A stretch of DNA of 16,147 bases from a bacterium (GCA_027364825.1 DAHXOM010000033.1:1-16147), one strand, 5' to 3'; shown: positions 7,412 through 14,603, numbered from the stretch's first letter. The notes: generated from the letters alone by a model not told the origin. Made by a program: numbers and translations.

Positions 7412-8859
7412 AGAACAATAATTGTTTTTTCAATGTCATTGCGAGCGGCGTCTCGGCGCAGCGAAGCAATCTAAATAAATTAAGGGATTACTTCGTCATC
7501 CGCCTGCGGCGGACTCCTTGTAATGACGCTCTGTTTAATCTTTTTGCGGCGGTTTTCTTAGCGGGTTTGGCGCTGTTCTCGCTTAATGTCCCGGCATACG
7601 CACAAGACGATCAGCCCCTGTCCCTCAAGCAATGCGTCGATATGGCCCTCCGGCAGCAGCCTTCCCTGCGGGCAAGTATATCCCTGACACAGGCAAACAG
7701 GGAGATACTGACCCAGGCACGCTCTGCATGGTATCCATGGATAAGCGCACAGGGAGGGTACACACGGGAAACAAGCAACTATGTTTTCCCGCCTGCTCTT
7801 TCGAACCTGTTCGGATCACACGCCACAACACCGGAGAGCAACACCTCTTATAACTATTATACAGCATCCGTCGGCTTTAACTGGCTGCTGACGAATTTCG
7901 GTCAGAGACTTTATGCAATAAGGGCGCAGCAGCAAGCAGTAAAATCATCACAGTATGATGAGCAAACAACAAAGTCGGATGTTATATTCAATGTAACACA
8001 GGGCTATTACGGGGTACTTGCGGCACAGCACCTGTCAGAGGTCGCTGACAAGGTTTTGGAAGAGAGCAGCAAGCATCTCGAACAGGCAAAGGGTTTTTTT
8101 GAAGTCGGCAGGGTATCGCGCATCGACGTGGCATCAGCGGAAACAAACTATGCAAATGCCCAGTTGAATATGATAACGGCAAAAAACAATGTTGAACTGG
8201 CAATGGTAAACCTGCTCAACACCATGGGAATAAAGGACACCGATACCGTCAGCATAATCGACACCATAACACCTACAACACAGGGGATAGACATGAAGGC
8301 CGCCATCCGGAATGCAATGGATAACAGGCCGGAACTAAAATCACTGAACGCTGCGAATCAGAGCTTACTGGAATCCGAGAAATCAGTGCTTGCGTCCAAC
8401 CTCCCTTCCATCATTGGAACAGGAGGATACAGCTGGGCAGGCTACCAGACGCCATTGACATGGAACTGGGCAATAGGCGTCGGTGTGCAGTTTCCCCTGT
8501 TTTCTGGTTTTAACACGTATGGAAAATACGGAGAGCTCAAGGCACGGGAACAGAATATAGAGGCACAGATAGATGTTTTTAAACAGGGCATCATCCTCCA
8601 GGTAAAGCAGGCAGGCCTGAACCTCCAGCAAGCAAACGATAGTATCGCTGCATCGAAAAAAGCAATGGACAGTGCTCAGTTGAATCTTGAACTTGCCGAT
8701 GAGCGGTATACAACGGGCGCGGGTTCTATCATAGAGATTACGGATGCGGAAGCATTGTTTGCTTCAAGCAGTGCGGCTTACATACAGAGTATTTACCAGT
8801 ACAACATAGCACTTGCACAACTCGAGAGAGCAGAGGGAATCATAACAGAAGGGTATTGA
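7408..8859 (+). CDS. TolC-family outer-membrane channel with a repeat-encoded N-terminal extension
   Basis: This 483-residue channel partner of the RND pump has two outer-membrane efflux (OEP) repeats rich in Ala, Gln and Asn helices, about residues 70-270 and 280-480. Examples are LSLKQCVDMALRQQPSLRAS near the start and DERYTTGAGSIIEITDAEALF near the end. The start is fixed by the ATGA overlap with the pump gene and an AGGA site seven bases upstream. The hydrophobic signal sequence does not begin until about residue 42 (LFNLFAAVFLAGLALFSLNV), ending in PAYA before QDD. Residues 10-40 are encoded exactly by a 93-bp dispersed repeat, so the original signal peptide probably read MKNNNCFFN joined to ALFNLFAAV. 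No other plausible start codon lies between 7408 and the hydrophobic core. Export with the long basic n-region is possible but unproven. Confidence 0.9.
   Translation: MKNNNCFFNVIASGVSAQRSNLNKLRDYFVIRLRRTPCNDALFNLFAAVFLAGLALFSLNVPAYAQDDQPLSLKQCVDMALRQQPSLRASISLTQANREILTQARSAWYPWISAQGGYTRETSNYVFPPALSNLFGSHATTPESNTSYNYYTASVGFNWLLTNFGQRLYAIRAQQQAVKSSQYDEQTTKSDVIFNVTQGYYGVLAAQHLSEVADKVLEESSKHLEQAKGFFEVGRVSRIDVASAETNYANAQLNMITAKNNVELAMVNLLNTMGIKDTDTVSIIDTITPTTQGIDMKAAIRNAMDNRPELKSLNAANQSLLESEKSVLASNLPSIIGTGGYSWAGYQTPLTWNWAIGVGVQFPLFSGFNTYGKYGELKAREQNIEAQIDVFKQGIILQVKQAGLNLQQANDSIAASKKAMDSAQLNLELADERYTTGAGSIIEITDAEALFASSSAAYIQSIYQYNIALAQLERAEGIITEGY
7435..7527. repeat. Palindromic dispersed element, copy 2, inside a coding sequence
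   Basis: A 93-bp element with ends GTCATTGCGAG (left) and TGTAATGAC (right) and an internal GCGAAGCAATC. It is located in codons 10-40 of the TolC-like channel gene. Its length is exactly 31 codons, it contains no stop in the reading frame, and the frame resumes at the signal-peptide core. No target-site duplication is obvious. Confidence 0.85.
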
Positions 8860-8866
8860 CCTTTCA

Positions 8867-8894
8867 GTAGGGGCATGGCATTCCATGCCCCTAC
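8867..8894. repeat. GGGGC-type hairpin repeat, short form
   Basis: GTAGGGGCATGG (8867-8878), loop CATT, CCATGCCCCTAC (8883-8894) is a perfect 12-bp inverted repeat. It starts eight bases after the TolC-like stop codon. It has the style of the element inside the 3' end of the Cus channel gene. It may act as a 3'-end stabilising hairpin for the plus-strand efflux mRNA. Confidence 0.65.
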
Positions 8895-8910
8895 ACTACA
8901 TTGCAGGTTT

Positions 8911-8970
8911 TTCATTACGAGGAATGTGATGACGAAGCAATCTGCAAGCTTGCAGATTGCTTCGCTGCTC
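8911..8970. repeat. Palindromic dispersed element, copy 3 (eroded ends), with a perfect 32-bp palindrome
   Basis: TTCATTACGAGG at the left resembles the GTCATTGCGAG terminus; the right terminus has decayed. The core at 8933-8964 is a perfect palindrome with no loop (left half CGAAGCAATCTGCAAG). It lies between the convergent stop codons at 8859 and 8978, so it could serve as a terminator or transcript-end barrier in both directions. No strong T tract follows it, so intrinsic termination is uncertain. Confidence 0.7.
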
Positions 8971-8977
8971 CATCCCC

Positions 8978-9382
8978 TTATTCCGGTTTAGCTGGCGGCG
9001 GTGTATTGCCTTTTCCTGGCAGCATGTTGCTAAGGTATTTCTGAGGGTCCTGTAAAAATTCCTTCTTTTCCTGATCCGAGGCAAAGTAGAACTTCCGGTC
9101 CTTATATATTGTGAACGGGGTGTCCTTTGTTATCTTGACCTGCGTGTTAGACACCGGGGATACTGAATAGCCTTGCGGTATTCTCTGCAGCTGACCGGCA
9201 TTATTGTCATTCATGTTCATATTCTTCATATTCATGTTATTCATATTTTGATCGTTCTGGCTGAGCATTATCCCGCGTGTATCACACGAACTGCACGCCC
9301 TTGTTTTTTGTACAAATATCGCTATGGCTGTAACCAGCAGCATCACGGTCAGAATTTTTATTGAAAGGTTAAATCTTGTCAT
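8978..9382 (-). CDS. Secreted Met/Asn-rich protein with a degenerate YHS domain
   Basis: A 134-residue protein with an N-terminal export or anchor segment (residues 6-24), then C30-SSC-C33. Next is a low-complexity Met/Asn stretch (about 44-61, with Met at 47, 50, 52, 55 and 57). Near the C-terminus is a YHS-like segment (FTIYKDRKFYFASDQEKKEF and following DPQKYL, residues 90-117). Compared with the neighbouring small YHS protein, the two metal-site cysteines are replaced by A101 and E105. The Met cluster could bind Cu(I) or Ag(I), suggesting a periplasmic metal carrier or buffer for the Cus pump, in place of CusF, which is absent here. AGGAGG lies four bases before the start, and the gene is 12 bases after the small YHS gene. 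The function is an inference from context. Confidence 0.78.
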   Translation of the reverse strand: MTRFNLSIKILTVMLLVTAIAIFVQKTRACSSCDTRGIMLSQNDQNMNNMNMKNMNMNDNNAGQLQRIPQGYSVSPVSNTQVKITKDTPFTIYKDRKFYFASDQEKKEFLQDPQKYLSNMLPGKGNTPPPAKPE

Positions 9383-9394
9383 TGTGCCTCCTTT

Positions 9395-9556
9395 TTATTT
9401 TGGTTTTTGCGTCAGGTATTTTTCAGGTTCTTTTACGAACTTATCCTTGCATCCCTTTGCACAGAAGTAATAGGTTGTTCCCTTGTAATCGTACTTCTCC
9501 GGTGCAAGCTTTTCATCGATCACCATTTTACATACAGGATCTTCATGTTTTGCCAT
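9395..9556 (-). CDS. Small YHS-domain protein
   Basis: A 53-residue protein that is one complete YHS domain: DPVCKMVIDE, then YDYKGTTYYFCAKGCKDKF and EPEKYL. C9, C32 and C36 are in the positions of metal-binding YHS/TRASH-like domains, which occur at the N-terminus of copper ATPases and as separate small proteins in metal-resistance operons. There is no signal peptide, so it should be cytoplasmic. GGAGG precedes the ATG by five bases. It lies 191 bases after cusA and 12 bases before the secreted YHS-like protein. A role in binding or handing over copper is inferred from domain and context. Its small size makes it easy to miss in automated calls. Confidence 0.85.
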   Translation of the reverse strand: MAKHEDPVCKMVIDEKLAPEKYDYKGTTYYFCAKGCKDKFVKEPEKYLTQKPK

Positions 9557-9617
9557 AGTAACCTCCTTTTTTATACGTTATACATTAACCCGAAAAATGC
9601 AATAAGGGAGTTGGTTT

Positions 9618-9674
9618 GTCCGTGCAGAGCACCCACCCCGGGCACACAGCGAAGCTGGGTCGGACGGTCCGTGC
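9618..9674. other. GC-rich patch with direct and inverted repeats, nature unknown
   Basis: The octamer GTCCGTGC occurs at 9618-9625 and again at 9667-9674. Inside are ACCCA and TGGGT arms, a small hairpin CAGC-GAA-GCTG, and CGGAC-G-GTCCG at 9661-9671. It stands out by base content from the AT-rich leader of the small YHS gene beside it. It lies in the 191-base gap between cusA and that gene. It looks like another dispersed element, but only this copy is in the window. Confidence 0.4.
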
Positions 9675-9690
9675 GATCCTTCTTCCTGAC

Positions 9691-9735
9691 GATTTAAACG
9701 GATTAAACGGTTCAAACGGTTTAAGCCGCTTTAAG
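9691..9735. repeat. Nonamer tandem array (consensus GGTTTAAAC)
   Basis: Five consecutive 9-base units: GATTTAAAC, GGATTAAAC, GGTTCAAAC, GGTTTAAGC, CGCTTTAAG. It starts 13 bases downstream of the cusA stop codon on the minus strand. No coding role is seen. Confidence 0.75.
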
Positions 9736-9747
9736 TCCTCTGTAAGT

Positions 9748-12700
9748 TTATACATTATCTTTGGGAAGGCTTCTTCTTTTCCAGTACAAATAGATCACCG
9801 GATAAACCACAAGTTCCATAATCGCGGACGTGAACACGCCTCCAATCATGGGCATGGCAATACGCTTCATAACGTCCGCACCGCTCCCCTGACTCCACAT
9901 GATCGGCAAGAGCCCCATAATGATGGCAAAAACAGTCATCATCTTCGGCCTTATCCTCTGGACAGCTCCGTACATGATGGATTCTTTCAGGTCGCTTTCC
10001 GTGTGCATCTTCCCTTCATCGAGCCACCGGTGATATGCCTCATCCAGGTACACCAGCATCACAACCCCTGTTTCCGCATCAACGCCCGCAAGTGCAATGA
10101 TACCGACCCATACAGCCACACTGAGCTCGTAATGCATAAAGTACAGCCCCCAGAATGCACCGGTCAGTGAGAACGGTATAGCGAGCATCACGATCAACGC
10201 TTCGGTTACAGAACGTTTGTTGAAGTAAAGCAGCAGAAAAACAATGAACAGGGTAAGCGGGATCACAATCATAAGCGTCTTTCTCGCATGTTCCATATAT
10301 TTATATTCACCCGTCCACTCGAGCGTATAGCCTGGAGGCAGCATGCCTTTTTTTACAATCTCGTCATCTACGGCTTTTTGGGCCCGTTCCACATATCCGC
10401 CGATATTGCTGGTGTTTAAATCCACATACACCCAATCCGATAGCATGCCGTTTTCGTCCCGTATCATGGGAGGTCCGTTGACCCTGTGAATATCCGCAAG
10501 TTCACCTATGGGTATCTCGGCACCCGATGGCGCAGAAACAAGTATCATCCTGAGGCTGTTGATATCGTCACGGAGTTCCCGTGGATAGCGTATTGCAATT
10601 GCAAAACGCTCCCGGCCGCTGACAACCTTGCCGACGGTCATTCCGCCGATGGCTGTTTCTATGACATCCTCTACGTCGCTTACGGTCAATCCGTATCTGG
10701 CAATAGCCTCGCGGTTAATGTCAAAATCTATGTAATGCCCGCCCACTGCCCTCTCTGCAAATACACTCCTCGTTCCCGGTATCTTGCTCAGGGTGCTTTC
10801 CAGCATCTTCCCGATGTTCTCCATTTCAGTCAGGCTTGCACCGTAGATCTTAATACCAACAGGGGTACGTATGCCTGTGGTCAGCATGTCTGTCCGTCCT
10901 TTTATAGGCATTGTCCACGCATTGGTCAGACCCGGCATATTGATTGCTGTATTCATCCGATCGATTAATTTTTTCCACGTAACACCCTTCGGCCACTGTG
11001 ACTGCGGTTTTAAGTTGATAATGGTTTCTATCATCTCCAGGGGAGCCGGGTCTGTCGAGGTATCTGCCTTGCCTGATTTTCCAAAAACGGATTGCACCTC
11101 CGGGAACGATTTTATGATCCTGTCCGTAACCTGAAGCATCTGCCGTGCCTGGGTAATGGAAATACCGGGTATGGTGCTCGGCATGTATAGGATCGTCCCT
11201 TCATTGAGCGGCGGCATAAACTCACTGCCAAGCTGTGAAAACGGAAAGATTATAGAGAGGATAATCAAAACAGCTGAAATCAAAATAAGCTTTTTATGCT
11301 TGAGGGCAAATACGGCAACCGGGTGATATGCCCGGATCATAAGGCGGTTGAGCGGATTTTTTTCTTCCGGCGTGATCTTTCCGCGGATGAAGAGTGTCAT
11401 CAGCATCGGGCCAAGGGTTATGGATAAGAACGCGGCAAACAGCATGGAGAATGTTTTGGTATATGCAAGCGGCTTAAAGAGCTTTCCCTCGGGCCCGGTC
11501 AGGGCAAAGATCGGCAGGAAGGCAACCGCGATAACGAGCAGCGAGAAGAACAGGGGCCTGCCGACTAATTTTGCAGCCTTTATAATAATTTCTTCCCGCC
11601 TCTGATTGGTGAGGTTGTGTTCCTGCTCAAGAAATTTATTCGCGTTCTCGATCATCACGATAGATGCATCTATCATTGCGCCGATTGCTATCGCTATACC
11701 GCCGAGAGACATTATATTGGATGATACACCCACATAGTACATCCCGATCAAGGCCATCAGTATGGCAAGCGGTAAGATTACAATAGCGACAAGTGCGCTG
11801 GTGATGCTGTAGAGAAAGATGATGGAGACAATGCTGACGATGATACTTTCCTCGATGAGCTTTTCTCTGAGTGTTGCAACGGACCGTTTGATTATTTGGG
11901 ATTGATCGTACACAATCCTGAGCTCGACACCTTTTGGCAGGGAAGGGGCAATCTCTTTGATCTTTTCTTTCACATCATCCAGGATCTTATACATGTCCGC
12001 TCCGTAGCGGACGATAACAATGCCGCCGACGACATCGCCCTTCCCGTTGTAGTCGGCAATACCCCGTCTCATCACGGCGTCATACTTGATATCGGCGATA
12101 TCTTTCAAAAGAACAGGGGTGCCGTTTGATGAGGCATAGACAACTATATTGCCGAGGTCTTTCAGCGATTCTATGTAGCCGTTGCCGCGGATCACAAACT
12201 CCGTTCCGTTGATCTCAATGGATGCACCGCCGACATCGTTGTTTGAATGCCTGACGGCATCGATAACCCTGCTCAAAGGAATATGGTATGCCTTCAGCCT
12301 GGCCGGATAGACATTTACCCTGAACTCCTTTTCATACCCCCCAATGCCCGCCACCTCGGACACACCATGCACGGACTCAAGCCAGTATCTCAGATACCAG
12401 TCCTGAAATGTCCTCATTTCTGCGAGGTTATATTTATGACCCTTGTCCACCAATACATACTCGAGGCCCCAGCCGATACCCGTAGCATCGGGCCCGAGCG
12501 TAGGATTTACACCCGGAGGGAGCTTACCGTTGATCTGCTGGAGGTACTCAAGCACCCTGCTCCGCGCCCAGTACATGTCCGTCCCGTCGTTAAACAGGAC
12601 ATACACGTACGAGTACCCGAAGGTGGATAAGCCCCTTACAACCTGTACATGCGGTGCTGAGATCAAGGCGGTAACGATCGGGTAGGTTACCTGATCTTCT

Positions 12701-12882
12701 ATGATGTTCGGGCTCTGTCCTTCCCATTTTGTATAAATGATCACCTGCACCGGTGTAAGGTCCGGGATGGCCTCTAACGGTGTTTTGTTGATCACCCATA
12801 TCCCCCAGCCGATGAGAAAGAAGGTGCCGAGAAAGACTATGAATTTATTCTTTGCGCAGTACTCGATGATTTTGTTAATCAT
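9748..12882 (-). CDS. cusA: CusA-type Cu(I)/Ag(I) RND efflux pump
   Basis: At 1044 residues this is close to E. coli CusA (1047). The three methionines of the CusA periplasmic metal site are all present: M567 (LYMPSTIPG), M617 (PLEMIET) and M666 (TDMLTTG), equivalent to E. coli M573, M623 and M672 with a constant offset of six. Relay methionines around TM4 are also conserved: M391, M403 and M410, with the proton-relay D405 in GAMIDASIVMIENANK. The protein should pump monovalent copper or silver from periplasm or cytoplasm into the adaptor-channel conduit. The ribosome site is weak (AAAGG 11 bases upstream). It follows cusB after a 207-base gap that contains repeats, and precedes two YHS proteins. 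Zn/Co/Ni transport (CzcA type) is less likely because the Met triad is intact. Confidence 0.95.
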   Translation of the reverse strand: MINKIIEYCAKNKFIVFLGTFFLIGWGIWVINKTPLEAIPDLTPVQVIIYTKWEGQSPNIIEDQVTYPIVTALISAPHVQVVRGLSTFGYSYVYVLFNDGTDMYWARSRVLEYLQQINGKLPPGVNPTLGPDATGIGWGLEYVLVDKGHKYNLAEMRTFQDWYLRYWLESVHGVSEVAGIGGYEKEFRVNVYPARLKAYHIPLSRVIDAVRHSNNDVGGASIEINGTEFVIRGNGYIESLKDLGNIVVYASSNGTPVLLKDIADIKYDAVMRRGIADYNGKGDVVGGIVIVRYGADMYKILDDVKEKIKEIAPSLPKGVELRIVYDQSQIIKRSVATLREKLIEESIIVSIVSIIFLYSITSALVAIVILPLAILMALIGMYYVGVSSNIMSLGGIAIAIGAMIDASIVMIENANKFLEQEHNLTNQRREEIIIKAAKLVGRPLFFSLLVIAVAFLPIFALTGPEGKLFKPLAYTKTFSMLFAAFLSITLGPMLMTLFIRGKITPEEKNPLNRLMIRAYHPVAVFALKHKKLILISAVLIILSIIFPFSQLGSEFMPPLNEGTILYMPSTIPGISITQARQMLQVTDRIIKSFPEVQSVFGKSGKADTSTDPAPLEMIETIINLKPQSQWPKGVTWKKLIDRMNTAINMPGLTNAWTMPIKGRTDMLTTGIRTPVGIKIYGASLTEMENIGKMLESTLSKIPGTRSVFAERAVGGHYIDFDINREAIARYGLTVSDVEDVIETAIGGMTVGKVVSGRERFAIAIRYPRELRDDINSLRMILVSAPSGAEIPIGELADIHRVNGPPMIRDENGMLSDWVYVDLNTSNIGGYVERAQKAVDDEIVKKGMLPPGYTLEWTGEYKYMEHARKTLMIVIPLTLFIVFLLLYFNKRSVTEALIVMLAIPFSLTGAFWGLYFMHYELSVAVWVGIIALAGVDAETGVVMLVYLDEAYHRWLDEGKMHTESDLKESIMYGAVQRIRPKMMTVFAIIMGLLPIMWSQGSGADVMKRIAMPMIGGVFTSAIMELVVYPVIYLYWKRRSLPKDNV

Positions 12883-12935
12883 GTCAGCACTAACCTTTCC
12901 CAGCGATCATTTCTGCAAATACATTGTATGAAAAG

Positions 12936-13017
12936 GTCATTGCGAGGAGTGAAACGACGAAGCAATCTTTCAATCCTGGTAGATTGCTTCGTGTCGCTAT
13001 GCGCCACTCGCAATGAC
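12936..13017. repeat. Palindromic dispersed element, copy 4 (best-preserved ends)
   Basis: An 82-bp element with perfect 11-bp terminal inverted repeats GTCATTGCGAG/CTCGCAATGAC. The inner arms are GACGAAGCAATC and GATTGCTTCGTGTC. It lies in the cusB-cusA gap. It is the clearest copy and a good query for the family. Confidence 0.92.
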
Positions 13018-13042
13018 AGGGTGATGGAATTTGCAATCTCGT

Positions 13043-13082
13043 ATTTTGAGCCTTGAATCTTGAATTTTGAATCTTGAGTTTG
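13043..13082. repeat. Heptamer tandem array after cusB (CAAGATT/CAAAATT)
   Basis: On the minus strand five 7-base units follow each other: CAAGATT, CAAAATT, CAAGATT, CAAGGCT, CAAAATA. The array begins about eight bases past the cusB stop codon. The same heptamers occur inside the cusB coding sequence at 13160-13247. Confidence 0.8.
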
Positions 13083-13089
13083 TGCATGA

Positions 13090-14496
13090 TCACATCTTCA
13101 TCCCGGGCATGGAGTTATCCTGATCTGACGGTGCAGATTTTTTCTTCTTTTCCGTCGTCTTTGAATCTTGAGTTTCTTTTTGAGTTTTGAATTTTGAATC
13201 TTGAGATTCTTTTTGAGTCTTGAATTTTGAATCTTGAATTTCTTTCTTACTCCCCCCATCCATACCCGGCATTGAGCCCATTGCCCCGCTTGCCTCGCTG
13301 AGATTGGATTCCGCATCAATTAAAAACACCGGGTTCGTTACCACCCTGTCTCCTGCCTTAAGCCCCGAGAGGACAACATAGTATTTGTCTGCATGTTCGC
13401 CAAGTTTTACCGTGTGCGGTTCAAAATATCCGTCTCCCCGGTAAACAAACACCACCTGCCTTGTACCCGTATTCATGACAGCGTCCGAAGGTACTGCAAG
13501 CTTTTCGCCAATAGTGTCCTGAATTAAAACCGAGCCGTACATATCGGGTTTAATTTTGTATCCGGGGTTTGGTACAACCACCCTTGCCTTGACTGTTCTT
13601 GTATCGTTATCAAGGTACGGATAGACATAATCAATCCTGCCTTTGATTGTTTGTCCGGGAATTGATTGCAGGTGTAACTGTACGGGCTGGCCCGTGTGCA
13701 CGAATGGAATCTGGCTCTCGTACACATCTACCATTGCCCAGACATCGCTGAGGTCTGCAATCCTGAACAACGTCTGCCCCGCATCGACATGCTGCCCCTG
13801 CACAACGTGTTTTTCGATTACATAACCGGTAAAGGGTGCATAGAAAGAGAGTGTATCATAAGCCTTGCCTGCCCTTTTTATTTCGGCAATTTGTTTGTTC
13901 GTAATATTCCATAATCTCAACTTCTGATCTGCAGCCCGAATAAGCTCTTTATTGCTTGATGTGTAAGGATTATTCACAACAAGCAGGTATTCCTGTTCGG
14001 CAGAGACAAGCTCCGGAGAATAGATCGTAAAGAGCGGCTGACCTTCATAAACCATCATGCCTGTATAATCGGCATGCAGTTTTTGAATCCAGCCGGAGAA
14101 CCTGATGTTTATGTCTTTCAGTTTGGTTTCATCATATTTGATGATTGCATCATTTCTTACTGAAAATTTAAGGTCCCTGTTTTCTACCGTGCCAAGGGTT
14201 ACACCGTACATCTGCTGGAGCCTGGATGATATCTGAACGGTGCCGGGTGCAAGGCCCTTTCCCTGTCCCGTCTGTTCGCAAACCTGGAACGGCACCATGT
14301 CCATACCCATTGAATCCTTACCGGGTTTGCTTGATACCTCCTTGGGCATCATGGTTGACTTGTACATGGTCTTGCATTTCTCTTTTGCCTGCTGTGCGGA
14401 ACCATTCGCTGTTTTACTGACCGCTTGATGCTTTGAACATCCGTATGCCGTCAAAACCAGTAATGCCAAACTAAATATTATTAAATATTTTTTCAT
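13090..14496 (-). CDS. cusB: CusB-type periplasmic adaptor lipoprotein
   Basis: The protein has 468 residues from the ATG at 14496, chosen for AGGAGA five bases upstream and the lipoprotein signal MKKYLIIFSLALLVLTAYGC (lipid cysteine C20). A heavy-metal-binding-type domain follows (residues 45-69, YKSTMMPKEVSSKPGK then MGMDMVP). All of its usual cysteines are replaced and it is methionine-rich instead. Next are adaptor domains with KLHADYTGMMVYEGQPLFTIYSPEL, a helical hairpin, and YAPFTGYVIEKHVVQGQHVDAG. The C-terminus has two Met motifs, SMPGM at 408-412 and again at 462-466. They are separated by 49 residues, most of them an 11-residue tandem repeat (EIQDSKFKTQK type, 419-451). An upstream ATG at 14637 would add 47 residues encoded by a repeat and is rejected. 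It would link CusA to the channel and may pass metal to it. Confidence 0.92.
   Translation of the reverse strand: MKKYLIIFSLALLVLTAYGCSKHQAVSKTANGSAQQAKEKCKTMYKSTMMPKEVSSKPGKDSMGMDMVPFQVCEQTGQGKGLAPGTVQISSRLQQMYGVTLGTVENRDLKFSVRNDAIIKYDETKLKDINIRFSGWIQKLHADYTGMMVYEGQPLFTIYSPELVSAEQEYLLVVNNPYTSSNKELIRAADQKLRLWNITNKQIAEIKRAGKAYDTLSFYAPFTGYVIEKHVVQGQHVDAGQTLFRIADLSDVWAMVDVYESQIPFVHTGQPVQLHLQSIPGQTIKGRIDYVYPYLDNDTRTVKARVVVPNPGYKIKPDMYGSVLIQDTIGEKLAVPSDAVMNTGTRQVVFVYRGDGYFEPHTVKLGEHADKYYVVLSGLKAGDRVVTNPVFLIDAESNLSEASGAMGSMPGMDGGSKKEIQDSKFKTQKESQDSKFKTQKETQDSKTTEKKKKSAPSDQDNSMPGMKM
13160..13247. repeat. 33-bp tandem repeat inside the cusB 3' end
   Basis: Two full 33-bp units (13160-13192 and 13193-13225) and a partial third. 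Each begins TTTGAATCTTGA on the plus strand. On the minus strand each unit is three heptamers of the CAAGATT/CAAAATT type plus 12 bases. Because 33 is 11 codons, the array encodes an 11-residue peptide repeat in frame. Confidence 0.88.
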
Positions 14497-14517
14497 GTCA
14501 ATCTCCTGTATCTCATT

Positions 14518-14603
14518 GTCATTACGAGTAGTCCAGCCAGGGGCAGGATGAAGAAGTAATCTACCGGGATACAGAGAGATTGCTTCACTTTGTACGCAAT
14601 GAC
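14518..14603. repeat. Palindromic dispersed element, copy 5
   Basis: An 86-bp element with ends GTCATTACGAG and CGCAATGAC. Inner arms include GAAGTAATCTACC and AGATTGCTTCAC. It fills most of the gap between the Cus channel gene and cusB, ending 10 bases before the cusB ribosome site. Confidence 0.85.

Noticed and set aside
9557..9600. Separate promoter for the two YHS genes (TATAAC-like box upstream of 9556)
   Set aside because: A fair -10 match exists, but the best -35 match at the right spacing has only two of six bases. Cotranscription with cusA remains the simpler view.
12890..13093. Open frame of 67 codons on the minus strand in the cusB-cusA gap
   Set aside because: It consists of the heptamer array plus repeat copy 4 and shows no protein-like sequence.
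591..14603. CRISPR-like array made of the repeated palindromic copies
   Set aside because: The copies are kilobases apart, vary in length, and have no regular spacers or cas genes.
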